Assembly: GCA_903855945.1 (NCBI GenBank)
Contig: CAIOAK010000118.1
Coordinates: 1 to 54,949 of the forward strand
Direction of reading: 5' to 3'
Length of the DNA stretch: 54,949 bases
DNA from: an uncultured Anaeromyxobacter sp.
GTDB taxonomy: Bacteria > Myxococcota > Myxococcia > Myxococcales > Anaeromyxobacteraceae
In this document: positions 16,520-23,766 of the stretch, in pieces
Layout: each line of letters starts with the position of its first letter
Position numbering within the stretch: the stretch's first letter is position 1
Made by a program: the position numbers and the translations under genes
Notes under the pieces: generated by a model
Database searches by the model: none
What the model saw: the letters and a program-made list of their open reading frames with translations, nothing else
What the model was told of the DNA's origin: nothing

Positions 16520-17182
16520 ATGGCCAAGGAGAAGCGCGTCGGAGTCATCCTCGCCGGGTCCGGCTACCTCGACGGGGCCGAGATCCAGGAATCCATCCTC
16601 ACCCTCCTCTACCTGGACCGGAGGGGGGCGAAGGTCGTCGCCATGGCTCCCGACGTCGATCAGATGCACGTCGTCGATCACGTGAAGGGGGAGCCGACCT
16701 CCGAAACCCGGAACGTCCTCGTCGAGTCGGGGCGGATCACGCGCGGTTCGGTCGTGGACGTGAAGACCGTGAAGGCGGACGATCTCGATGCCCTGATCCT
16801 GCCGGGCGGTTTCGGGGTGGCGAAGAACCTGTGCACCTTCGCCACCGAGGGGGTGAAGCTCACGGTGAACGAGGACGTCGAACGGCTGGTCCGGGACATG
16901 GCCAACGCGGGGAAGCCGCTCGGGTTCGCCTGCATCGCCCCGGTCATCGCGGCCAAGGTGCTCGGATCGCGGAAGGTGAAGCTCACCATCGGCAACGATC
17001 CGGGGACGGCGGCGGCGATCGGCGCGCTCGGCGCGGTCCACGTGGACACTCCGGTGGACCAGATCGTCGTGGACGAGCGGAACAAGGTCGTGTCCACACC
17101 TGCCTACATGCTCGGCCCTTCCATCGCGCCGGTCGCCGCAGGAATCGAGCGGCTCGTCGATGCCGTGCTCGAGATGGCCTGA
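16520..17182 (+). CDS. elbB: DJ-1/PfpI-family protein, ElbB-like glyoxalase
   Basis: The ATG at 16520 with GCGGAGG seven bases upstream gives 220 residues. The sequence shows the ElbB pattern: RVGVILAGSGYLDGAEIQES, PDVDQMHVVDHVKGEP, ADDLDALILPGGFGVAKNLC and the nucleophile-elbow-like KPLGFACIAPVIAAKVLG with the family cysteine (GFACIAP). ElbB proteins are DJ-1 superfamily members with reported glyoxalase activity and an ill-defined link to isoprenoid production. The gene is monocistronic by context: divergent from the amidase and followed after five bases by an FNR-like box serving the cytochrome gene. Confidence 0.9.
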   Translation: MAKEKRVGVILAGSGYLDGAEIQESILTLLYLDRRGAKVVAMAPDVDQMHVVDHVKGEPTSETRNVLVESGRITRGSVVDVKTVKADDLDALILPGGFGVAKNLCTFATEGVKLTVNEDVERLVRDMANAGKPLGFACIAPVIAAKVLGSRKVKLTIGNDPGTAAAIGALGAVHVDTPVDQIVVDERNKVVSTPAYMLGPSIAPVAAGIERLVDAVLEMA

Positions 17183-17187
17183 GTTCA

Positions 17188-17201
17188 TTGATCCTGGTCA
17201 A
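17188..17201 (+). promoter_or_regulatory. FNR/CRP-family binding box
   Basis: TTGATCCTGGTCAA is a near-perfect FNR-type palindrome (TTGAT-N4-ATCAA; one mismatch, giving a TTGAT/TTGAC half-site pair). It sits between elbB and the triheme cytochrome gene. A weak -10 (CATCCT, 17224-17229) is placed so that the box centre would lie near -41.5, the classical activating position for FNR. Confidence 0.6.
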
Positions 17202-17297
17202 GGCGGAATGGCCCGAGCGGGGTCATCCTGCCCCGACGCTGAATTCCGGAGGGCGGTGAAACGTCCCTGGATCCATAACCATGAGGGAGGAATTTCC

Positions 17298-17588
17298 GTG
17301 AAGAAGATCCTGAGCGCCGTCATCGCCGTCGCCTTCATCTCCATCGCCTCGTCGGCGATCGCAGCCCCGCCTCCGGCGTCGGTCGTCCTGCCGGCCAAGA
17401 CCGGCAACGTGACCTTCAACCACAAGGCCCACCAGGGCCAGGGCTGCAAGAAGTGCCACGGGGAAGGCGCCCCCGGGAAGATCGAGCTCAACAAGGACAA
17501 GGCCCACGCCCTCTGCGTCGACTGCCACAAGGAGAAGGCCAAGGGTCCGCAGGACGCGAAGACCTGCAACGTCTGCCACAAGAAGTAG
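17298..17588 (+). CDS. ppcA: periplasmic triheme cytochrome c7, PpcA-like
   Basis: The GTG at 17298 with GGGAGG seven bases upstream gives 96 residues. A signal peptide (VKKILSAVIAVAFISIASSA) is followed by a mature part of about 73 residues with exactly three CXXCH heme sites (GCKKCHG, LCVDCHK, TCNVCHK) and extra His for bis-His ligation (FNHKAHQGQ, KAHALC). Spacing and phrases such as PGKIE and the CHKK C-terminus closely match the PpcA family of Geobacter/Anaeromyxobacter. These carry electrons across the periplasm, for example to extracellular Fe(III). The upstream FNR-like box suggests anaerobic induction. An ATG at 17160 in frame is inside elbB and is rejected. Confidence 0.9.
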   Translation: MKKILSAVIAVAFISIASSAIAAPPPASVVLPAKTGNVTFNHKAHQGQGCKKCHGEGAPGKIELNKDKAHALCVDCHKEKAKGPQDAKTCNVCHKK

Positions 17589-17608
17589 GCGACCGTTTCC
17601 TGACGTGA

Positions 17609-17643
17609 TGACGGGGGGCCGGGAGACCGGCCCCTCGCCGTCA
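17609..17643. terminator. strong hairpin between convergent genes
   Basis: An outer stem TGACGG/CCGTCA (17609-17614 with 17638-17643) encloses an 8-bp perfect stem GGGGCCGG/CCGGCCCC (17615-17622 with 17627-17634) capped by a GAGA tetraloop, with a 3-base bulge. It lies between the cytochrome and mutS stops and includes the mutS stop codon. No T-run follows on either strand, so it may act as a barrier or with Rho. Confidence 0.6.
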
Positions 17644-20280
17644 CTCCAGCCGCTTCTTCAGGTCCGCGAGCAGGTTGAGCGCGTCGAGCGGGGTGAGCCG
17701 GTCGAGCGAAAGTTCCCGGAGCTCATCCCGGATCCGCGTCAGGCGCGGGTCTGGGGCTGCGAAGAGCCCGAGCTGGTCCGTCGATGGCTTCTCCCTGCGC
17801 CGGGTTCCCCGGGCCAGTGCGGCGTGGCCGGCCTCGTCCACCTCCAGCGATTCCAGGTTGCGCAGGATCTCGCGGGCGCGCGCCAGCACCTCGACGGGGA
17901 GCCCCGCGAGCTTCGCCACCTCGATCCCGTAGCTCCGGGAGGCACCGCCGGAGACGAGCTTGCGGAGGAACACGATCCGGTCACCCACCTCTCGGACCGC
18001 GACGGTGAGGTTCCGAACCCGCGGGCGTTCCCGCGCCAGGTCCTGAAGCTCGTGGTAGTGGGTCGCGAAGAGCGTCCGGCACCCGGTCCGATCGTGGAGC
18101 CGCTCGGCCACGGCCCACGCGATGGAGAGGCCGTCGAAGGTGGAGGTTCCTCGGCCGATCTCGTCGAGGATCACGAGCGAGCGGCGGGTGGCGTTGTGGA
18201 GGATCGATGCGGTCTCGGTCATCTCCACCATGAAGGTGGAGCGCCCCCGGGCCAGGTCGTCGGAGGCCCCGACGCGGGTGAAGATCCGATCCACGATCCC
18301 GACTCGTGCGCGCTCCGCCGGGACGAAGCTCCCCGCCTGGGCCATGAGCGTGAGGAGCGCCGCCTGGCGCATCACCGTGCTCTTCCCGGCCATGTTCGGC
18401 CCGGTGATGACGAGCAGCTGCGCCCCCTCCGCGTCGGCGCTGGAGGAGACCGAGACGTCGTTGGGGACGAAACCTCCCGAATCGGCGGGGAGCATCGCCT
18501 CCACGACCGGATGGCGTCCGCCGACGATCTCGAGGGTCTCCGAGCCATCCAGGATCGGGCGACGGTAGCCCCGCTCCGCGGCCACGCGGGCGAGGGAGAG
18601 GACCGCGTCGGTCGTCGCGACCGCCGAGGCGGCGCTCCGGAGCCGACCCGCCTCCGCCACCACCCTTCCCCGGAGGTCCTCGAAGATCCCCTCCTCGAGC
18701 GCGATCCGCTTCTCCTCCGCCCCGAGCACCTGCTCCTCGAGCTCCTTCAGCTCGGGCGTGATGAATCGCTCCCCGCCCACCGTGGTCTGGCGCCGCTGGT
18801 AGTCGGGCGGGGCGAGGTGCAGGTTGGGCTTGGTGACCTCGATGTAGTAGCCGAAGACCCGGTTGTAGCGGACCTTGAGCGACCCGATGCCGGTGCGCTG
18901 CCGTTCCCGCGACTCGAGCGAGGCGATGACCGCCTTGCCGTCCTCGGAGAGGTCGATCAGCCGGTCGAGCTCGGCCGACCATCCCCTCCGGACCATGCCT
19001 CCCTCGGAGGTGGTGGCGGGGGGCTCGTCGGCCACCGCCCGTTCGAGCAGCGCGGCGAGATCCTCCAGGCCGCGGAGCGAGCGGCCGGTCTCGGCGAGAA
19101 GCGCGGGGCCGGCTCCCTCGAGCGCCGTGGCGAGCGTCGGGAGGGCGGAGAGGGTCGAGGCGAGGGCGCGGAGGTCCCGGGCGTTCCCCTGGCGCAGCGC
19201 GAGGCGGGAGAGGAGCCGCTCGATGTCGGCCACGGGACGGAGCGACTCCTGGACCTGGTCCCGGAGGATCGCGCCTCCGGCGAGCACCTCCACCGCATCG
19301 AGGCGCCGGTCGATGGCGGCGACGTCGGTGAGCGGATAGCGCAGCCACTCGGCGAGCCTTCGCCCCCCGGCGCCGGTGACGGTCCGGTCGAGGAGGCCGA
19401 GCAACGAGCCCTTCCGCTTGCCCCCCACCAGGGTTCGCTCCACCTCCAGGTTCGCCCGGGTGCTCTCGTCGAGCAGGAGGACGTCTGCCGTGGGGAGCAG
19501 CGAGACCCGATCGACGTGGCGTGCGTCGCTCCGTTGCGTCTCCCGGAGGTAGTGGAGGGCGCCGCTCGCGGCGGCCATCGCCCGCGGGAGATGGCCGACG
19601 CCGAAGCCGTCGAGTCCGGCCACCCCGAGGTGGCGGGAGAGCCTTTCGGAAGCGTGTGTGAAGGGGGCGTCGTCCACCTCGGCCACCGGTACGCCCACGG
19701 CCCGGGCGATCTCCGAGGCGCGCGGGAGCGGGGCCTCGGCGCGGGCGAGGAGCAGTTCCCGGACCCCCGCCTTGCGGAGTTCGTCGGCGATGCGGACGTC
19801 GGTGTCCACCTCCCCGCAGCGGAGCTCGCCGGTCGTCGCGTCGAGGAGCGCGATCCCTCCGCCGCTTCCGGAAGGGTCGAGGGAGATGGCGCCGAGGAAG
19901 CTCGACTCGCGAGGCTCGAGCGACTGCTCGTCGAGAACCGTACCCGGGGTGACGACGCGGGTCACCTCCCGCTTCACGATCCCGCTCTTCCCGGGAGGCT
20001 CGACCTGGTCGCAGATGGCGACCTTGAAGCCCCGCTCGAGGAGCTTCGCGACGTAGCCGCGGGCGGCGTGATACGGGATCCCGCACATGGGGATCTTCCC
20101 GTCGCCCTTGGCCCGGGAGGTGAGCGTGATCTGGAGGACCTCGGCCGCCTGGACCGCGTCCTCCGCGAACATCTCGTAGAAGTCGCCCAGCCGGAAGAAG
20201 AGGATCGCGTCCGGGTACCTCGCCTTCACCTCGAGGTACTGGCGCATCATCGGGGTCGCCGGCTGTGCGATCTCGGCCAC
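17641..20280 (-). CDS. mutS: DNA mismatch repair protein MutS
   Basis: This 879-residue MutS recognises mismatches and recruits MutL. It has the N-terminal mismatch-binding domain with the Phe-x-Glu region (AILFFRLGDFYEMFAEDA), the connector and lever/clamp domains, and a C-terminal ABC ATPase. The ATPase contains Walker A ITGPNMAGKSTVMRQAALL, the signature region STFMVEMTETASILHNAT, Walker B SLVILDEIGRGTSTFDG and LFATHYHEL. Length is canonical. The GTG start has no Shine-Dalgarno; an extended -10 lies six bases upstream, so the mRNA is probably leaderless. It is divergent from ubiB and unlinked to mutL (34250). Confidence 0.97.
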   Translation of the reverse strand: MAEIAQPATPMMRQYLEVKARYPDAILFFRLGDFYEMFAEDAVQAAEVLQITLTSRAKGDGKIPMCGIPYHAARGYVAKLLERGFKVAICDQVEPPGKSGIVKREVTRVVTPGTVLDEQSLEPRESSFLGAISLDPSGSGGGIALLDATTGELRCGEVDTDVRIADELRKAGVRELLLARAEAPLPRASEIARAVGVPVAEVDDAPFTHASERLSRHLGVAGLDGFGVGHLPRAMAAASGALHYLRETQRSDARHVDRVSLLPTADVLLLDESTRANLEVERTLVGGKRKGSLLGLLDRTVTGAGGRRLAEWLRYPLTDVAAIDRRLDAVEVLAGGAILRDQVQESLRPVADIERLLSRLALRQGNARDLRALASTLSALPTLATALEGAGPALLAETGRSLRGLEDLAALLERAVADEPPATTSEGGMVRRGWSAELDRLIDLSEDGKAVIASLESRERQRTGIGSLKVRYNRVFGYYIEVTKPNLHLAPPDYQRRQTTVGGERFITPELKELEEQVLGAEEKRIALEEGIFEDLRGRVVAEAGRLRSAASAVATTDAVLSLARVAAERGYRRPILDGSETLEIVGGRHPVVEAMLPADSGGFVPNDVSVSSSADAEGAQLLVITGPNMAGKSTVMRQAALLTLMAQAGSFVPAERARVGIVDRIFTRVGASDDLARGRSTFMVEMTETASILHNATRRSLVILDEIGRGTSTFDGLSIAWAVAERLHDRTGCRTLFATHYHELQDLARERPRVRNLTVAVREVGDRIVFLRKLVSGGASRSYGIEVAKLAGLPVEVLARAREILRNLESLEVDEAGHAALARGTRRREKPSTDQLGLFAAPDPRLTRIRDELRELSLDRLTPLDALNLLADLKKRLE

Positions 20281-20286
20281 GGGCTG

Positions 20287-20295
20287 CTTCTAGCA
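20287..20295 (-). promoter_or_regulatory. extended -10 of mutS, leaderless type
   Basis: On the minus strand TGCTAGAAG (TG-n-TAGAAG) ends six bases before the mutS GTG. No convincing -35 is seen at 17 bases; the TG extension may compensate. Confidence 0.4.
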
Positions 20296-20310
20296 CGCCG
20301 GTCCCCCCGC

Positions 20311-20340
20311 GTGGCGGGCCGGGAGGGCGGGTGCTAGCAT
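20311..20340 (+). promoter_or_regulatory. candidate promoter of ubiB, leaderless type
   Basis: GTGGCG (20311-20316), 18-base spacer, TGCTAGCAT with -10 TAGCAT at 20335-20340. The ubiB GTG follows after six bases. The same elements (TTGGCG-N18-TAGCAT) recur at 51739-51768. CTAGCAC/GTGCTAG form a perfect inverted repeat across this divergent gap. Confidence 0.45.
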
Positions 20341-20346
20341 CCGGCC

Positions 20347-22059
20347 GTGCTCCGGGAGGCGATCCACGACCTGAACAGGCTGCGGGAGGTGTCCGCGGTC
20401 ATCGCCCGCCACGGCTTCGGGGCGTACCTGGAGCGGGTGAGGCTCGGCGCGGTCGTCCCGCGCCCGGTGGGGGCGCCTTCCGAGGGGGACGTTCCGCCCC
20501 CCGCCGACGGCCGCAATGCCGTCCGGTTCCGGCGGCTCCTCGTCGATCTGGGCCCCACCTACGTGAAGCTCGGACAGCTCCTCTCCAGCCGACCGGACAT
20601 CCTGCCCGCGGCCTGGATCGCCGAGCTGTCGCTCCTCCAGGACTCCTGCGAGCCGGTCCCGGTGGCCGACATCCAGCGGCAGATCGAGCTCGGCCTGGGG
20701 CGCCCCGCCGACGAGGTCTTCGCCTGGCTCGACCCGGTCCCCGTGGCGAGCGCGTCCATCGCCCAGGTCCACCGGGCCCGGACCCACGCGGGGGCCGACG
20801 TCGCGGTGAAGGTGCAGCGACCGGGGGTCCGGGAGCAGTTCGAGTCGGACTTGGGGCTGCTCCAGTACGTCGCCCGGCTCCTCGAGGCGCTCGTGGAGGA
20901 GACGGGGATCTACACCCCGTCCGACATCGTGGAGGAGTTCGACCGGGCCATCCACGAGGAGCTCGACTTCGCGAACGAGGCCCGCAACGCCCGCGACATG
21001 GCGAAGGCCTCCCGCGACCTCCCGTTCGTCGTCGTCCCCGGGGTGCATGCCGAGCTCTCCTCGGCGATGGTGCTCACCCTCGACTTCGTCGACGGGCGAA
21101 AGGTGACCGAACTCGGGGGGCGGGAGGACTTCGACCCCGAGCGGGTGGCGAGGAACATCATCGAGGCGAGCTTCCGGCAGCTCTTCGGGGGCGGGATCTT
21201 CCACGGCGATCCCCACCCCGGGAACATCCTGGCGCTTCCAGGGAATCGCATCGCCTTCCTCGACTTCGGGCTGGTCGGGCGGATCGGCCGGCCGATGCAG
21301 GAGGCCCTCGTCACGCTCCTCGTGGCGGTCGCGCTCCGCGATCCGGACACCGTGGCTCGCGTCCTCTACCGGATCGGGGTCCCCGAGGCCCACACCCCCA
21401 TCACCACGCTCCGGGACGACATCTCCGGCATCCTCGACCGGTACCTGGGACTGAAGCTCGACCAGATCCGCTCCTCCACCCTGCTCACCGACATGCTCGA
21501 CCTGGCGGTGCGTCACAAGATCAAGGTTCCGCGCGAGTACGCGCTGCTCTGCAAGTCGTCGGTGACGGTCGAGGGGCTCATCCGCGGGCTCTACCCCGAA
21601 CTCGACATCATGGAGGTGGGGCTACCCTACGCGAAGGAGATGCTCTTCTCCCGATTCCAGCCGGGCGATCCATCGGGTGCCCTCATGAAGTCGATGCTGA
21701 AGCTGCAGGGGCTCGCCGAGGACGTTCCCGGCCAGCTCTCGCAGATCCTGGCCGACCTCGAGGGGGGGAAGTTCCGGGTCAACGTCCGCTCCGAGGGGAT
21801 CGATCGCCTCGCCGACAACGTGCGGTCGCTCGGATTGACGATCTTCCTCGGACTGCTCGCGAGCGCGCTCGCGCTCGGAGGGCTCTTCGTGGTGGCGCGC
21901 CAGATGGCCGGGTCCCAGGCGATCCTCTTCCTGGGCTTCTCCGCGCTGCTCCTGGCCGGGTTCCTCTTCGGAGCCTCGCTCACGGTCTACTGGCTGGGCG
22001 GCCGGATCCCCAAGCTCTCGCTCCGGAAGCTCATCCACCGCTTCTCCTCCCCCGACTGA
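20347..22059 (+). CDS. ubiB: ABC1/UbiB-family atypical kinase
   Basis: This 570-residue UbiB-like protein supports ubiquinone or isoprenoid-lipid metabolism, probably as an ATPase. Motifs in order: the KxGQ segment PTYVKLGQLLSSRPDILP, the Ala/Ser loop VASASIAQVHRA, VAVKVQRPG (invariant Lys), EELDFANEARNARDMA, the catalytic-loop equivalent GIFHGDPHPGNILAL and the DFG equivalent IAFLDFGLVGRIG. The C-terminus has two transmembrane helices (TIFLGLLASALALGGLFVVA and AILFLGFSALLLAGFLFGAS). The GTG has no Shine-Dalgarno and a -10 six bases upstream. The 3' end overlaps the convergent membrane-protein gene by 73 bases. Confidence 0.93.
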   Translation: MLREAIHDLNRLREVSAVIARHGFGAYLERVRLGAVVPRPVGAPSEGDVPPPADGRNAVRFRRLLVDLGPTYVKLGQLLSSRPDILPAAWIAELSLLQDSCEPVPVADIQRQIELGLGRPADEVFAWLDPVPVASASIAQVHRARTHAGADVAVKVQRPGVREQFESDLGLLQYVARLLEALVEETGIYTPSDIVEEFDRAIHEELDFANEARNARDMAKASRDLPFVVVPGVHAELSSAMVLTLDFVDGRKVTELGGREDFDPERVARNIIEASFRQLFGGGIFHGDPHPGNILALPGNRIAFLDFGLVGRIGRPMQEALVTLLVAVALRDPDTVARVLYRIGVPEAHTPITTLRDDISGILDRYLGLKLDQIRSSTLLTDMLDLAVRHKIKVPREYALLCKSSVTVEGLIRGLYPELDIMEVGLPYAKEMLFSRFQPGDPSGALMKSMLKLQGLAEDVPGQLSQILADLEGGKFRVNVRSEGIDRLADNVRSLGLTIFLGLLASALALGGLFVVARQMAGSQAILFLGFSALLLAGFLFGASLTVYWLGGRIPKLSLRKLIHRFSSPD

Positions 22060-22955
22060 TCCGAGAGGGAGAGCACACCCACCGCGGCGAGCCGCCAGAG
22101 TTCGGCGCCGGCGGCGAGGAGCCCTGCGAGGGCCGCGAGGAGGAGGTTCGGCAGGACGAGGAGTGCGCGCGGTCCGCCGTGCGCCGCCACCCCGAGGGCG
22201 GAGAGAACCCCCTGTGCCGAACCGGCGGCGAGGACGGTCACGAGCCCGATCACCAGGATCGCGAGGAGGAACGCGGCCGGCCTGCGCAGGAAGGAGTCGA
22301 GCCCACGGCGGAGCGCACTCCCGGGCCCTTCTCCTGCCATGGCCGCCCGGGCGACGGCCACGTCTCCGAGCGTGGACAGGGAGCCGGAGAGGAAGGCGGC
22401 ACTCGTGAGGCCGAGGGCGGCCACGAAGGCGGCGGCCGTCGCGCCGGTCGTTCCCTGGATGCGCGCGCCGATCGCGAAGGCGCCGAACAGGGCCGCCAGG
22501 AGCATCCCCCTCCCCGCGAGGTCGAGGGCGAATGCCGCCACCGCGGTGGGGAGGACCCGGTGGAAGCGAAGGGCGGCCCCTTCGGAGAATCTCGGTTCGT
22601 GCGGCCCCCGGCCCGACATCCTCCAGGCCAGGATGGGCGCAGCCCCGGCCACCCATGCCACGCGGAGGGCCCCCCACAGGAGTGCGCCGGCCAGCCAGAG
22701 CCCGAGTGCGACGAAGCGAAATCGCGGCGTCGCCCAGGCCTGGGCGAGGGTCGCGAGGACGCCGGGTACGCCCCCGCCGTGCGAGAGCGACTCCCGGATC
22801 GCGAGCCACGATACGGCGGCCACGAAGGCCGTCCCGGGAAGGGAGAGCAAGCCGCGCAGGAGGGCCACGACGATCCCGAGGACGGCGACCCAGACCTCCC
22901 CGGCCACGCTGCGCAATCCAGCGCCGAGCGCCCTTCCAACCGTCGGATCCCGCAT
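21987..22955 (-). CDS. polytopic membrane protein of unknown function
   Basis: This 322-residue protein has about six hydrophobic segments (e.g. VWVAVLGIVVALLRGLLSLP, FVALGLWLAGALLWGALRVA, GMLLAALFGAFAIGARI, AAAFVAALGLTSAAFLSG, AAFLLAILVIGLVTVLAA and LVLPNLLLAALAGLLAAG). A loop contains SEGAALRFHRVLPT and GSALRRGLDSFLRRPAAF. The pattern resembles poorly characterised membrane proteins common in Myxococcota; I cannot assign a function. ATG 22955 is supported by a well-spaced promoter ending six bases upstream. The last 24 codons run antisense into the ubiB 3' end. Its divergent neighbour is lexA. Confidence 0.72.
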   Translation of the reverse strand: MRDPTVGRALGAGLRSVAGEVWVAVLGIVVALLRGLLSLPGTAFVAAVSWLAIRESLSHGGGVPGVLATLAQAWATPRFRFVALGLWLAGALLWGALRVAWVAGAAPILAWRMSGRGPHEPRFSEGAALRFHRVLPTAVAAFALDLAGRGMLLAALFGAFAIGARIQGTTGATAAAFVAALGLTSAAFLSGSLSTLGDVAVARAAMAGEGPGSALRRGLDSFLRRPAAFLLAILVIGLVTVLAAGSAQGVLSALGVAAHGGPRALLVLPNLLLAALAGLLAAGAELWRLAAVGVLSLSDQSGEEKRWMSFRSESLGIRPPSQ

Positions 22956-22961
22956 GGTCGG

Positions 22962-22990
22962 ACCGTACGCCGAGCCCGGGACCCCGGCAA
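22962..22990 (-). promoter_or_regulatory. promoter of membrane-protein gene, leaderless type
   Basis: On the minus strand TTGCCG (22990-22985), exactly 17 bases, then TACGGT (22967-22962), with the ATG six bases further on. There is no Shine-Dalgarno. Confidence 0.5.
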
Positions 22991-23008
22991 GGACCACCGG
23001 AACGGAAG

Positions 23009-23046
23009 TTGCGTCTGAACGCCCGGGGGGTATACTTGCGTTCAGG
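23009..23046 (+). promoter_or_regulatory. lexA promoter with overlapping LexA operator
   Basis: TTGCGT (23009-23014), 16-base spacer, TATACT (23031-23036). The segment 23030-23046 (GTATACTTGCGTTCAGG) agrees with the published Myxococcus LexA motif CTRHAMRYBYGTTCAGS, as I recall it, at 15 of 17 positions. A second element is inverted upstream: CTGAACGC (23015-23022) and GCGTTCAG (23038-23045) form a perfect 8-bp inverted repeat around the -10. Bound LexA would block its own promoter and nearly cover the Shine-Dalgarno. Confidence 0.65.
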
Positions 23047-23060
23047 AGGAGGTGCCCGCC

Positions 23061-23753
23061 ATGGAAGCCCTTACCGATCGCCAGCTCGAGGTTCTCCGAT
23101 TCATCGCCCGCCAGATCGAGGAGCAGGGCTACCCGCCCACCATCCGCGAGATCGGGGAGGCGCTCGACATCCGCTCCACGAATGGCGTGAACGACCACCT
23201 GAAGGCCCTCGAGCGAAAGGGCTTCCTCACCCGGGACCCCGTGAAGTCCCGCGCACTGATCCCCACCCAGCGTGCCCGGGACGTGCTGACCGGGCGCGGG
23301 GGCCAGGGAGGGCAGGTCATCTCCCTCGCCTCTCGCGCACCGTCCCGCAGCCCTTCGCGACTCGTCGATGTCCCCATCGTGGGGCGAGTGGCAGCGGGTC
23401 AGCCCATCCTCGCCGAGGAGCGGATCGAGGACACCGTCCAGGTAGACTCCTTCTTCCTGGGCGCGGGTCGGAAGGTCTACGGCCTTCGGGTGCAGGGCGA
23501 CTCGATGATCGGCGACGGAATCCTGCCCGGCGACTACATCTTCGTCCGCAAGCAGTTGAACGCCGACGATGGCGACATCGTCGTCGCGATGATCGACGAC
23601 GAGGCCACTGTGAAGAGGGTCTACTTCGAAGGGGACCGGATTCGCTTCCAGCCCTCCAATCCGCGCATGGCCCCCATCTACGTGCGGGAGTCGGACTTCC
23701 GCAGCACGATGATCCTCGGCATCGTCGTCGGCATCTACCGCCGGCTGAAGTAG
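23061..23753 (+). CDS. lexA: LexA SOS repressor / autoprotease
   Basis: This 230-residue LexA represses DNA-damage genes until RecA filaments trigger self-cleavage. The N-terminal winged helix has LTDRQLEVLRFIARQIEEQG, YPPTIREIGEAL and GVNDHLKALERKG. The cleavage bond is Ala112-Gly113 (GRVAAGQPI); catalytic Ser148 lies in VQGDSMIGDGI and Lys185 in ATVKRVYF. The linker is slightly long (PSRSPSR). ATG 23061 is chosen over GTG 23052 because AGGAGGAGG at 23044-23052 is correctly spaced for the ATG and overlaps the GTG. The overlapping operator predicts autoregulation. Confidence 0.97.
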   Translation: MEALTDRQLEVLRFIARQIEEQGYPPTIREIGEALDIRSTNGVNDHLKALERKGFLTRDPVKSRALIPTQRARDVLTGRGGQGGQVISLASRAPSRSPSRLVDVPIVGRVAAGQPILAEERIEDTVQVDSFFLGAGRKVYGLRVQGDSMIGDGILPGDYIFVRKQLNADDGDIVVAMIDDEATVKRVYFEGDRIRFQPSNPRMAPIYVRESDFRSTMILGIVVGIYRRLK

Positions 23754-23766
23754 GCTGGTGCCTCGA

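Noticed and set aside
17605-20337. 910-codon plus-strand open frame
   Set aside because: Antisense to mutS, whose motifs are complete.
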